From Chryseobacterium sp. (GTDB lineage: Bacteria; Bacteroidota; Bacteroidia; Flavobacteriales; Weeksellaceae): DNA of 64,000 nucleotides. The DNA lies in contig NZ_VOXE01000001.1 of NCBI RefSeq assembly GCF_008014695.1, forward strand, positions 310,001-374,000, read 5' to 3'. Below, in pieces: positions 53,502-62,060 of this stretch. Under the pieces are notes generated by a model. The model did no database searches. It had not been told where the DNA came from and was given only the letters and a program-made list of their open reading frames with translations. The stretch's first letter is position 1. Each line of letters starts with the position of its first letter. Position numbers and translations under genes: made by a program.

Positions 53502-54227
53502 TTGCAGTCGTATTATTATCTTTTACTTGATATTTTGAGTTTTTCTGTGCCCTTTCTTTTCAGTTTCGAGAAGAAAAGAATGCATTTTATTCAGTATTGG
53601 AAAGCATTTTTCCTTGCCATTTTCATGGTTGGAATGTTCTTTATTTTATGGGACATTTACTTTACAAAGATGGAGGTGTGGGGTTTCAACGACAAATATT
53701 TAATTGGATTCAGGATTTTTAAAATGCCGCTCGAAGAATATCTGTTTTTTCTGCTCATCCCATATTCCAGCGTTTTTATTCATTATGCAATTGAATATTT
53801 CTTACCAAAGTTCAAACTCAGCGAAAGTGCAGCAAAGTATATTACCATTTTTCTTTTTGTCTTGGGTTTCTCCGTAGCGGCCCTTAATTATGACAGGATT
53901 TATACCCTTGCCAGTTTTGGACTTTTCTCGCTCTTGATGCTGCTGCAGATCGTCTTTAAATGGAAAGATGCGCAGCGGTATTACCTGAGTTTCATCATCA
54001 TTTATATTCCATTTTATTTTGTGAATAATGCCCTGACTGGAAATTATTCTGACAGTCCGGTAGTTTTTTACGACAATGCAGAGAATCTTGGAATCCGTGT
54101 GGGAACAATGCCGCTCGAAGACAGTTTCTATTGTTTTACCCTTCTCTACAGCATAGTTCTGGTGTTTGAATATTTCAAAAAAAAGTGGAATTACCCTATA
54201 AATTCTAAAAATTTAAATGAATATTAA
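53502..54227 (+). CDS. Lycopene cyclase (CrtYcd-type membrane protein)
   Basis: A 241-residue membrane protein starting with TTG; the encoded MQSYYYLLLDILSFSVPFLFSF suits the family start. It is a fused CrtYc-CrtYd protein: about 6-7 hydrophobic segments and two related motifs, MPLEEYLFFLLIPYSSVF near residue 75 and MPLEDSFYCFTLLYSIVL near residue 205. It cyclises lycopene to beta-carotene. This is the non-FAD, membrane-type cyclase seen in Flavobacteria and archaea. It overlaps the SRPBCC gene by 11 bases. Confidence 0.88.
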   Translation: MQSYYYLLLDILSFSVPFLFSFEKKRMHFIQYWKAFFLAIFMVGMFFILWDIYFTKMEVWGFNDKYLIGFRIFKMPLEEYLFFLLIPYSSVFIHYAIEYFLPKFKLSESAAKYITIFLFVLGFSVAALNYDRIYTLASFGLFSLLMLLQIVFKWKDAQRYYLSFIIIYIPFYFVNNALTGNYSDSPVVFYDNAENLGIRVGTMPLEDSFYCFTLLYSIVLVFEYFKKKWNYPINSKNLNEY

Positions 54228-54702
54228 AATAACGAAACAGTCCGGAATCTATACCCTGACATCAGAACAGATGCTGCCTATTTCTCCGGAAAAAGCCTGG
54301 GAATTTTTTACCGTGCCCACGAATCTGGATAAAATTACACCCGCAGAAATGAATTTTTACATCACGAACAATCCGGGAAGTGAAACCTATCAGGGACAGA
54401 TCATTACCTATAAAATCGGGATTTTCCCATTCATCAAAAACAACTGGATTACTGAAATCACACATTTGGTAAAAGGGAAATTTTTTGTTGATGAACAGCG
54501 CTTCGGGCCCTATGCGATGTGGCATCACGAACATCATTTTGCAGAAACTGAAAACGGCATGGTGAAAATGACTGATATTGTAAACTTTAAACTTCCATTC
54601 GGAATTTTTGGCGATTTCATTGCCGGAAAATTGGTGAAAAACAAAGTGAAATTTATTTTCGAAAACCGCTATAGAATTCTGGAAAAACTCATCATTTCAT
54701 GA
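54217..54702 (+). CDS. SRPBCC-family protein
   Basis: A 161-residue START/SRPBCC-like protein with the start LTSEQMLPISPEKAWEFFTVPTNLDKITP, a pattern of polyketide cyclase/dehydrase and lipid-binding folds, and a C-terminal helix KLVKNKVKFIFENRYRILEK. It may bind a hydrophobic molecule such as a carotenoid precursor. Its start lies inside the cyclase gene, and its end overlaps the SDR gene by 4 bases (ATGA), so all three are coupled. Confidence 0.8.
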   Translation: MNIKITKQSGIYTLTSEQMLPISPEKAWEFFTVPTNLDKITPAEMNFYITNNPGSETYQGQIITYKIGIFPFIKNNWITEITHLVKGKFFVDEQRFGPYAMWHHEHHFAETENGMVKMTDIVNFKLPFGIFGDFIAGKLVKNKVKFIFENRYRILEKLIIS

Positions 54703-56126
54703 AAATATTTCTCACCGGCGTCACCGGTTATATCGGCAAAAGACTTCTAATACAGCTTCTTGAAGAAGGACATTCAGTCGTCTGTTCGGTCCGGGATCCG
54801 AAAAGATTCAGCACCAAACTCTTTGAAAGTCACCTGAACCGGCTTGAAATTGTTAAAAATGATTTTCTGGATGAATCCAGTCTCCAAAATATCCCAATTG
54901 ACGTCGATTTTGCGTATTATCTCATCCATTCCATGTCCTCAAATGATGGTGATTTTGAAGAAAAAGAGAGGATTTCGGCTGAAAATTTCCGCGTTGCATT
55001 GGAAAAAACTGAGGTGAAGCAGGTTATCTTTCTCACAGGAATTATCAATGAAGAAAAACTGTCCAAACACTTAAAATCCCGCAAAAAAGTAGAGGAATCG
55101 CTGCAAAGTGCAAAATATGCGTTAACAAGTCTTCGCGCCGGAATCATTGTGGGTTCAGGAAGTGCTTCGTTTGAAATCATCCGTGATCTGGTGGAAAAAC
55201 TGCCCGTGATGATTGCTCCGAAATGGCTCATCACCAAATGTCAGCCGATTGCCATCCGGAATGTGATTCAGTTTTTGGTAGGGGTGATGGGCAAGGAATT
55301 TACTTTCAATAAAAATTACGACATCGCAGGACCGGATGTTTTGAATTACAAAGAAATGCTGTTGCAGTATGCGGAAGTGCGCGGTTTAAAAAGACATGTT
55401 TATATGGTTCCGGTCATGACGCCGAAACTATCTTCCTATTGGCTGTATTTCATTACAAGCACCACGTATTCTTTGGCTCAAAATCTGGTCGACAGTATGA
55501 AAATTGACGTCATCGCCAAAAACAACAGCCTCGCAAAAGACCTCGGAATTCACCTTTTTTCATACAAAGAAGCTATCAGTCAGGCATTCGACAAGATTAA
55601 GCAGAATGATGTCCTTTCGAGCTGGTACGATTCGTTTACCAATCCATTTCACGACCGTAATTTCTGGCAGTACCTGGAAGTGCCTTCAAAAGGATGTTTT
55701 AAAGACATCCGCAGGATGGAAATCACCGATGAAAAAGCAACGGTGGAAAGGGTTTTCAGTATTGGCGGAAAAACAGGTTGGTATTACGCAGATTTTCTCT
55801 GGAGAATCCGCGGATTTTTAGACAAACTTTTTGGTGGAGTAGGACTCCGACGCGGCCGCAGAAATCTGAACCATCTTGAAGCCGGAGATTCGGTAGATTT
55901 TTGGCGTGTTTTATATGCCGATAAGGAGGAAAAAAGACTTCTTCTTTTTGCCGAAATGAAAGTTCCGGGAGAAGCCTGGCTGGAATTTACGGTGAAAGAC
56001 GGAGTACTGCTTCAGGAAGCCACTTTTCGCCCGCTCGGTTTGTCCGGAAGACTGTACTGGTATTCGGTATTGCCTTTTCACGGTTTGATTTTCAACGGAA
56101 TGCTGAAGAAACTGGCGGGAAAATAA
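54699..56126 (+). CDS. SDR-type oxidoreductase with DUF2867 domain
   Basis: A 475-residue two-part protein. Residues of about 1-280 are an atypical extended SDR (NmrA-like) with the start FLTGVTGYIGKRLLIQLLEEGHSVVCSVRD. Residues of about 320-475 fit DUF2867: GCFKDIRRMEI, GGKTGWYYADFLWRIRGFLDKLFGGVGLRRGR, and the tail SGRLYWYSVLPFHGLIFNGML. Similar fusions often stand next to photolyase or SRPBCC genes. It may modify or sense a prenyl or carotenoid compound, but the reaction is not known. Last gene of the carotenoid operon. Confidence 0.82.
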   Translation: MKIFLTGVTGYIGKRLLIQLLEEGHSVVCSVRDPKRFSTKLFESHLNRLEIVKNDFLDESSLQNIPIDVDFAYYLIHSMSSNDGDFEEKERISAENFRVALEKTEVKQVIFLTGIINEEKLSKHLKSRKKVEESLQSAKYALTSLRAGIIVGSGSASFEIIRDLVEKLPVMIAPKWLITKCQPIAIRNVIQFLVGVMGKEFTFNKNYDIAGPDVLNYKEMLLQYAEVRGLKRHVYMVPVMTPKLSSYWLYFITSTTYSLAQNLVDSMKIDVIAKNNSLAKDLGIHLFSYKEAISQAFDKIKQNDVLSSWYDSFTNPFHDRNFWQYLEVPSKGCFKDIRRMEITDEKATVERVFSIGGKTGWYYADFLWRIRGFLDKLFGGVGLRRGRRNLNHLEAGDSVDFWRVLYADKEEKRLLLFAEMKVPGEAWLEFTVKDGVLLQEATFRPLGLSGRLYWYSVLPFHGLIFNGMLKKLAGK

Positions 56127-56129
56127 AAT

Positions 56130-57815
56130 TTATTCCACTGCAACGGAATCTTCGCCACGCCCGTCTGCAACAGCGGTGGCATTTCCTTTTTCATCAATTA
56201 TAATCAGTTCCGTTCTGCCGATTTGCGAAACCTTTTCCATTTTGTAATTCTTTTTTTCCAATTCTTTAATTGTGAATTCCGGGAAATTTTTTTCTACCAG
56301 AACGTTTTCCGGAAGCCACTGGTGGTGAAATTTCGGTGAATTAACGGCCCTTTCCGGACTGAGTTTAAAATCGATAAGATTCACGATCGACTGGTAAACC
56401 GATGTCGGAATGGTGGTTCCGCCCGGAGTTCCAACGATGATGAAAGGTTTCCCGTCTTTCAGAACAATTGTAGGAGTCATTGAACTCAGCATCCGTTTGC
56501 CGGGCTTTATCGAATTGGCTTCGCCGCCCACTGCACCAAACATATTCGGAACGCCTGGTTTTATGGAGAAATCATCCATCTCATTGTTCAGGAAAAATCC
56601 CGCTCCGGAAACCACGACTTTGCTGCCGAAGAGTCCGTTGAGTGTTGTGGTGACCGCAACTGCATTTCCATCTTTGTCAATGATGGAAATATGCGTTGTT
56701 TCGGTCGATTCTTTGGGCTGCGGAATAATTTTTCCGACATCAGCACTGGGGGTTGCAAGATTTTTACTGAAGCTTTTCCATCGTTTTTTCAGATATTCAT
56801 CGGAAATAAGCCTTTCAGTCTTATCACTGATGAAATCCGGATCGCCCATAAACTCTGCGCGGTCGGCAAAAGCCCGTCTTTCGGCTTCCACCATTATCTG
56901 CACGGCTTCTGCAGAATTATGTCCATATGCTGAAAGATTTTCAAAACCGGACATTTTCAACATCTGAGCCAACAAAATTCCGCCGCTGGAGGGCAAACCC
57001 ATCGAAACGACTTCGTTCCCTCTATAATCAAATACAAGTGGTGCTCGTTCTGCAACTTTATAATGTCTGAGATCATTCATTGTAATGATTCCGTTTCCTC
57101 TAGTCATTTCTGCCACAATCAATGCTGCGGTTTTGCCTTCATAAAAAGCTTTTTCACCGCCCTTCTGAATGCGTTTCAGCGTATCAGCCAGGTCTTTCTG
57201 AATTAACAGATCCCCCTGTTTCCACATTTCTTTTTTCTGAAAAATGGTTTGGGTTTTATTGTGAGCGTTGAAAAATTCTGTCTGACTGTTTAGCAAAGCA
57301 GCCTCTCTTTCAGTCAGGGCAAAACCTTTTTCCGCAAGATCGATGGCGGGCTGGATGAGTTTTTCCATCGGAAGTTTTGCATGTTTCAATGTCGCGAAAA
57401 AACCGGCAACAGAACCCGGAATTCCGACCGCCAGCCTGCCGTTCTGGGAAAGATCAGTATTGGCATTTCCTTTTTTATCGAGATACATGTCACGGGAAGC
57501 ATTTTCCGGAGCGGTTTCGCGATAATCAATCGTGAATTTTTCGCCGTTGTTTTTAACACCGACTAAAAATCCGCCGCCGCCAATATTTCCGGCCTGGGGA
57601 TACACCACGGCCAGAGCCAGTTGCGTTGCAATTGCAGCGTCATAAGCATTTCCTCCCATCCTCATGACTTTTGCTCCTGCTTCACTTGCCAAAGCATGGG
57701 CAGAAACCACCAATCCACGTTTGTTAGACTTAATTTCTTTAACAATACTGATTTCCGTGAACTGGGCAAACAAAAAATAAGGCAGTAAGAGAAAGATAAA
57801 AAGCAGTTTTTTCAT
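56130..57815 (-). CDS. ggt: Gamma-glutamyltransferase
   Basis: A 561-residue Ntn hydrolase from the ATG at 57815 (MKKLLFIFLLLPYFLFA-Q signal peptide). An in-frame ATG at 57989 overlaps the divergent gene and is unlikely. Family motifs are GGNAYDAAIATQLALAVVYPQAG, NIGGGGFLVG, the cleavage site and nucleophile Thr in TTHISIIDKDGNAVAVTTTLNG, and SSMTPTIVLKDGKP. It cleaves glutathione and gamma-glutamyl peptides in the periplasm and matures by self-cleavage at that Thr. It faces the carotenoid operon end with 3 bases between stops. Confidence 0.93.
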   Translation of the reverse strand: MKKLLFIFLLLPYFLFAQFTEISIVKEIKSNKRGLVVSAHALASEAGAKVMRMGGNAYDAAIATQLALAVVYPQAGNIGGGGFLVGVKNNGEKFTIDYRETAPENASRDMYLDKKGNANTDLSQNGRLAVGIPGSVAGFFATLKHAKLPMEKLIQPAIDLAEKGFALTEREAALLNSQTEFFNAHNKTQTIFQKKEMWKQGDLLIQKDLADTLKRIQKGGEKAFYEGKTAALIVAEMTRGNGIITMNDLRHYKVAERAPLVFDYRGNEVVSMGLPSSGGILLAQMLKMSGFENLSAYGHNSAEAVQIMVEAERRAFADRAEFMGDPDFISDKTERLISDEYLKKRWKSFSKNLATPSADVGKIIPQPKESTETTHISIIDKDGNAVAVTTTLNGLFGSKVVVSGAGFFLNNEMDDFSIKPGVPNMFGAVGGEANSIKPGKRMLSSMTPTIVLKDGKPFIIVGTPGGTTIPTSVYQSIVNLIDFKLSPERAVNSPKFHHQWLPENVLVEKNFPEFTIKELEKKNYKMEKVSQIGRTELIIIDEKGNATAVADGRGEDSVAVE

Positions 57816-57829
57816 ACCTAAAGTTTGAT

Positions 57830-57837
57830 CAAAAGTA
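57830..57837 (-). promoter_or_regulatory. Leftward -7 box of ggt
   Basis: CAAAAGTA on the plus strand reads TACTTTTG on the minus strand, 14 bases before the ATG at 57815. Confidence 0.55.
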
Positions 57838-57868
57838 AAGATTCCTTTTTTAAACTGCTCAAATTTTC

Positions 57869-57876
57869 TAAATTTG
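57869..57876 (+). promoter_or_regulatory. Rightward -7 box of the threonine dehydrogenase gene
   Basis: TAAATTTG, 26 bases before the ATG at 57903. Confidence 0.6.
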
Positions 57877-57902
57877 CTGACATCTAATTCTAAATTCTCA
57901 AA

Positions 57903-58868
57903 ATGGAGTCCTACACGGAAAAAATTCTTATCACGGGTGCACTTGGACAGATCGGCACCGAACTCACCAACAGACTGGTGGAAATTCACGGCGCTGAAAA
58001 TGTAGTGGCTTCAGGACTCGACCGTTGGGATAAAAACCTGACTTCTGCAGGGTTTTATGAAAGAATGGATGTATCAAATACCCAACTCGTGAGACAGGTG
58101 GTGAAAGATTATGAAATCACAACCGTTTATCATTTGGCTTCCCTGCTCTCCGGAACTTCCGAAAAACAACCGCTCTTTGCCTGGAAACTCAACATCGAGC
58201 CGCTTCTGAATTTCTGTGAAATGGCAAAAGAGGGAATGCTGAAGAAAGTTTTCTGGCCGAGCTCCATCGCCGTATTCGGTAAAGGTATTCCGAAAGAAAA
58301 TGTAGGACAGGACGTGGTTCTAAATCCGACAACTGTGTACGGGATTTCCAAAATGGCAGGCGAAAAATGGTGCGAATATTACCATGATAAATTTGGAGTG
58401 GATGTAAGAAGCATTCGATATCCTGGACTGATTTCCTGGAAAACTCCGGCAGGTGGCGGTACGACCGATTATGCAGTCGAAATTTTTTACGAAGCCGTGG
58501 AAAAAGGAAAATACACGAGTTTTATTTCGGAAAATACTGCAATGCCCATGCTGTACATGGACGACGCGATTAATGCCACTTTAAAACTGATGGATGCTCC
58601 GAAAGAAAATCTGACCGTGCATACTTCCTATAATTTAGGCGGACTGTCTTTCACCCCGAAAGAGCTTGCAGAAGAGATCAAAAAAGAAATGCCGGAATTT
58701 GAAATCGCTTATGAAACGGATTTCCGACAGGCGATTGCCGATTCGTGGCCAAGTTCCATTGATGATTCTGTAGCCAAAAAAGACTGGGGACTGACCTATG
58801 ATTTTGATATCACTGCTATGACGAAGGATATGCTGAAAAATCTGAAAGTAAAACTGGGCACTGCATAA
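57903..58868 (+). CDS. L-threonine 3-dehydrogenase, SDR type
   Basis: A 321-residue extended SDR. The NAD motif is ITGALGQIGTELTNRL, with the catalytic YGISKMAGEKW (YxxxK). RYPGLISWKTPAGGGTTDYAVEIF and the C-terminal SWPSSIDDSVAKKDWGLTYDFD are hallmarks of the SDR-type threonine dehydrogenase. It oxidises threonine to 2-amino-3-oxobutyrate, which Kbl (31705) then splits. Unlike the zinc-dependent Tdh, this form needs no metal. It is transcribed with the deacetylase-like gene, 6 bases downstream. Confidence 0.9.
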   Translation: MESYTEKILITGALGQIGTELTNRLVEIHGAENVVASGLDRWDKNLTSAGFYERMDVSNTQLVRQVVKDYEITTVYHLASLLSGTSEKQPLFAWKLNIEPLLNFCEMAKEGMLKKVFWPSSIAVFGKGIPKENVGQDVVLNPTTVYGISKMAGEKWCEYYHDKFGVDVRSIRYPGLISWKTPAGGGTTDYAVEIFYEAVEKGKYTSFISENTAMPMLYMDDAINATLKLMDAPKENLTVHTSYNLGGLSFTPKELAEEIKKEMPEFEIAYETDFRQAIADSWPSSIDDSVAKKDWGLTYDFDITAMTKDMLKNLKVKLGTA

Positions 58869-58874
58869 TTTCTG

Positions 58875-59627
58875 ATGATTTTACTGACCTTCAACATTGT
58901 TAACAACAGAAATGCATTTAAAAACAATGCTCAGCTGAATGATGATGAAATCCTTAAAATCACCGAAAACAATATCCTGTCTGTGCTCAGAATTTTGGAA
59001 ACCCACAACATTCTCGCCACTTTTTTTATTGAAATTTCAATTGCGGAAAAGTTACATCCCCTTTTGAGGAAAATAAACGCAAAAGGACATGAAATTGGTC
59101 TGTATAATGCGCATTCCGAAATCCCCGAAGTGGAAAAGGTTAAAAAAAACACCGAAGATCTTATTGGGAAAAACATCCGCGGGGTCCGGCAGAAAGATCA
59201 TCTGATTGCGGTTGATGGTTTGAAAAAGCTGGAGTTCAGCTACATCTCCAACATTGAAAATGCCGATATTTTATTTCCCTTTAAAAGACTGAAAAGAAGC
59301 ACGGAAATTCTGGAAGAAAACGGCATCAGCATTATTCCCGAAAGCATTTCTCCATATTCGCAGATTCCTTACAATGATTTTGTATTCCAGGCCGTTCCTA
59401 TGAAATTTTATGAGAATATGGTTTTGGAAACAATCAAATCAGAAGACTTTGTTCTGATTTACCTGAATTCGTGGCAGTTTACCGGTTTTCAGAAATACCC
59501 ATTCGAGATTCCTTTTTACCGGAAATACAATTCAGGAAGAAAAATGGAGGACAAACTGAATGCTTTTCTGGAGTGGATGAACGAAAATGAACTGCCGTTT
59601 GCCAGAATCAAGGACTTTATTTTTTAA
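58875..59627 (+). CDS. Polysaccharide deacetylase-like protein, probably inactive
   Basis: A 250-residue NodB-like protein of the Bacteroidota type. The usual first motif (FDIEEFD-like, with catalytic Asp) reads TFNIVNNRN; the second (HEIxxHxxxH) reads HEIGLYNAHSE, so metal-binding histidine positions are largely lost. The ILATFFIEIS and the C-terminal FVLIYLNSWQFTGFQKYPFEIP segments support the fold. No signal peptide is seen. It may be a pseudoenzyme that binds glycans. Its stop overlaps the convergent metallophosphoesterase by 4 bases. Confidence 0.75.
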   Translation: MILLTFNIVNNRNAFKNNAQLNDDEILKITENNILSVLRILETHNILATFFIEISIAEKLHPLLRKINAKGHEIGLYNAHSEIPEVEKVKKNTEDLIGKNIRGVRQKDHLIAVDGLKKLEFSYISNIENADILFPFKRLKRSTEILEENGISIIPESISPYSQIPYNDFVFQAVPMKFYENMVLETIKSEDFVLIYLNSWQFTGFQKYPFEIPFYRKYNSGRKMEDKLNAFLEWMNENELPFARIKDFIF

Positions 59628-60829
59628 GACAGTTCGAAAACGGTAATTTCCGGCTCAATTCCAACCCTTCCCGGAAACCCGATCACGCCGAAACCGCGGT
59701 TGACGTAAAGATATTTCCCCTGTGATTCATATAAATCTGCCCATTTTTTGTACCGGTACTGCACCGGCGACCAGCGGACGTTCTTCAGATCGATCCCGAA
59801 CTGCATTCCATGCGTATGGCCGGAAAGCGTGAGCTGAACATTCGAAGGATGATTTTTCACGATTTGATCAAAATGAGTAGGGTCGTGGCTCATGAGAATT
59901 TTAGCGGCATCTGCAGGAACTCCGGCTGAAGCCTTGTCCAGATCTCCATATTGTGGGAAAGGTTTTTCACCCCAGTTTTCTACGCCTAAAATATAAAGTT
60001 TTTCGCCGTTTTTTTCGATGATGCGGTGCTCATTTCTGAGCATTTCAAATCCCGCTTTTTTCTGTAGCTGAATTAAATCAGGGATATTCCGGGCTTTTTC
60101 CTCTTTTGAGTTCCATTCGGCATAATCTCCGTAATCGTGGTTCCCCAGAATCGAAAGTTTGCCGTCTTTTGATTTAATGGTAGAAAACAAAGGTACAAAA
60201 GGCTGGAATTCGCTTGCGAAATTATTTACCATATCTCCCGTAAAAAGTACCAGATTCGCATCCTGCTCGTTAATGAGATCAATGGCTTTCTGCAATTTTT
60301 CAGGATGGAAGAAACTTCCGCTGTGAACATCGGAAATCTGCAGAACTTTATATCCTTTAAAGCTGTCTGGAAGTCCTGAAAGTTTCAATTTTACTTTTCT
60401 GATGCGATGACGGTATTTCCCGAATACAATTCCGTCGACAATCAATGCCGAGAAAACTGCAGCAAGACCTAACCCAGCGACGCTGATGAACTGTCTCCTT
60501 TCAGGAAAATAAGATTCAGGCGTAGCAAAAAAGGTAAATAGATATCTGAAAAACCGCGAAATATCCTCCAAAAACAGGAAGAAGACAATGAAAATTTTAG
60601 GAATGAAAAAAATCAGAAAGATAGAAGCCACAATTTGAATTCGGTGATGATCACGGTCTGACCGTCGTAAATTCAGCAGTTCGAAAACAAAATAGCCATA
60701 CACCGCCAGTGTAATTACCCAGAATGCGATACGCAGATAGGTGTTGCTGGTAAGGGTCTTAAATGCCTGATAAACATAGAATTCCAAAAGGAATATAATA
60801 CCGGCTATGATGAGAAAGTTTCTTTGCAT
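59624..60829 (-). CDS. Membrane-anchored metallophosphoesterase
   Basis: A 401-residue protein from the ATG at 60829. Four to five hydrophobic segments fill about the first 150 residues. The metallophosphoesterase domain follows: QISDVHSGSF (DxH), FTGDMVNNF (GDxxN), LGNHDYGDY (GNHD), LMSHDPTHF and SGHTHGMQFG (GHxH). It probably acts outside or at the membrane on lipid or nucleotide phosphates; YkuE/LpxG-type enzymes are relatives. An earlier GTG at 60847 lies in a terminator stem, so the ATG is preferred. Confidence 0.85.
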   Translation of the reverse strand: MQRNFLIIAGIIFLLEFYVYQAFKTLTSNTYLRIAFWVITLAVYGYFVFELLNLRRSDRDHHRIQIVASIFLIFFIPKIFIVFFLFLEDISRFFRYLFTFFATPESYFPERRQFISVAGLGLAAVFSALIVDGIVFGKYRHRIRKVKLKLSGLPDSFKGYKVLQISDVHSGSFFHPEKLQKAIDLINEQDANLVLFTGDMVNNFASEFQPFVPLFSTIKSKDGKLSILGNHDYGDYAEWNSKEEKARNIPDLIQLQKKAGFEMLRNEHRIIEKNGEKLYILGVENWGEKPFPQYGDLDKASAGVPADAAKILMSHDPTHFDQIVKNHPSNVQLTLSGHTHGMQFGIDLKNVRWSPVQYRYKKWADLYESQGKYLYVNRGFGVIGFPGRVGIEPEITVFELS

Positions 60830-60834
60830 ATGAT

Positions 60835-60865
60835 TAAAAAAAAGCACAAAATTTAAATTTGTGCT
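60835..60865 (-). terminator. Leftward terminator after the FabH-like gene
   Basis: AGCACAAA / TTTGTGCT stem (60843-60865) with an A-run at 60835-60842 that is a T-run on the minus strand. It lies between the FabH-like stop and the metallophosphoesterase start. Confidence 0.85.
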
Positions 60866-60889
60866 GTAGGTTTTAGGACTTTATTTTTC

Positions 60890-61957
60890 TTACGGAAACT
60901 TGTAAACAATGGCATTGATGTTCATGCCCGCGCCAACCGAGGCAAAAACGATATTCGAGTTCTTTTTGAAGGTCTGCCCTTCCATTTTTCCCTTCAGCAT
61001 TAAATCAAACATGGTGGGAATAGTTGCTACAGAAGAATTTCCAAATTCCTGAATGGTCATCGGCGCCACCGCGTGGTCGTATTCTGATTTTCCATATAGC
61101 TTAAAAAGCCGGGAAATCATCGCGTAATCCATTTTGGCATTGGCTTGGTGAATAAGGATTTTATCAATATCTTCAATGCTTAAACCGGCATCATCAATAG
61201 TTTCTTTTATGGCAACGGGGACATTTTTAAGCGCATATTCATAAATTTTCCGGCCGTACATTCTGATATACGGAATATCCTGATTCGCATCTTTGTTGAG
61301 AGACGGTGAATTTATGAGGTAAGCAGATTCTGCACCGTTATCACAAATCGTATTGTGGGCAATAATTCCTACGTTGGATTCCTCTGTTGCTTTCACAACA
61401 ACCGCACCCGCTCCGTCTGCAAAAATCATGCTGTTGCGGTCGTATGAATCGGTCACTCGGCTTAACGTTTCGCTTCCAACTACTAAAATCAGTTTCGCTG
61501 CCTTGGCTTTGATCAGCTGATCGGCTAAAATCATGGCTTCTACCCAACCAGGACAACCAAAAATCATGTCGTAGGTAATACATTTCCGGTTTTGGATGCC
61601 GAGTTTGTTTTTGACGCGTGCAGCCATATTCGGCATAAAATTCACGTAGGAGAGTTCCTTCACATCTCCGAAATTGCTCGCGTAAATTATATAATCGAGT
61701 TCCTCACCGTTAATTCCTGCATTACTGATGGCCTCTTTGGCAGCCTCATAACCGAGATCAGAATTGATCTGATCATCAGCAATATACCTCCTGGTTTCAA
61801 TTTCAGTAATTTCAACAAACTTCTGAATAACTTCTTCGTTGGATTTTTCAATCTTCTCGCCTTCATCCGTATAAAATTCTGAATTCAAAAAATGATCTCG
61901 TCCTATTATTCTGGGCGGAAGGTAGCTTCCTGATCCGATGATGATGGTATTTGGCAT
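60890..61957 (-). CDS. 3-oxoacyl-ACP synthase III-type (FabH-like) protein
   Basis: A 355-residue KAS III. The active-site Cys is in MIFGCPGWVEAM, the His in ILIHQANAKM, and the Asn in EFGNSSVATIP; the C-H-N triad is intact. It starts MPNTIIIGSGSYLPPR. The GAGAVVVKATEESNVGI segment is normal. It condenses an acyl-CoA primer with malonyl-ACP. Being 355 residues rather than the usual 310-330, and with IxxSNFGDVKEL at the substrate side, it may use a special primer. It is transcribed leftward, divergent from the unknown gene at 62061. Confidence 0.88.
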   Translation of the reverse strand: MPNTIIIGSGSYLPPRIIGRDHFLNSEFYTDEGEKIEKSNEEVIQKFVEITEIETRRYIADDQINSDLGYEAAKEAISNAGINGEELDYIIYASNFGDVKELSYVNFMPNMAARVKNKLGIQNRKCITYDMIFGCPGWVEAMILADQLIKAKAAKLILVVGSETLSRVTDSYDRNSMIFADGAGAVVVKATEESNVGIIAHNTICDNGAESAYLINSPSLNKDANQDIPYIRMYGRKIYEYALKNVPVAIKETIDDAGLSIEDIDKILIHQANAKMDYAMISRLFKLYGKSEYDHAVAPMTIQEFGNSSVATIPTMFDLMLKGKMEGQTFKKNSNIVFASVGAGMNINAIVYKFP

Positions 61958-61984
61958 TTATTTTAGGTAAAAAAAATTAGAACG

Positions 61985-61992
61985 CAAAGTTA
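61985..61992 (-). promoter_or_regulatory. Leftward -7 box of the FabH-like gene
   Basis: CAAAGTTA on the plus strand is TAACTTTG on the minus strand, 27 bases before the ATG at 61957. Confidence 0.55.
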
Positions 61993-62029
61993 AGAATTAA
62001 AAATCTATAAGAGGAATTAAAAATATTAT

Positions 62030-62037
62030 TAAATTTG
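62030..62037 (+). promoter_or_regulatory. -7 box of the gene at 62061
   Basis: TAAATTTG, 23 bases before the ATG. It likely drives the unknown gene, ubiE and the porT-like gene together. Confidence 0.55.
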
Positions 62038-62060
62038 CAGAATATACTCCTGATAATCAC

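Noticed and set aside
57816..57989. N-terminal extension of ggt
   Set aside because: It crosses the leftward -7 box and overlaps the divergent threonine dehydrogenase; the signal peptide begins at 57815.
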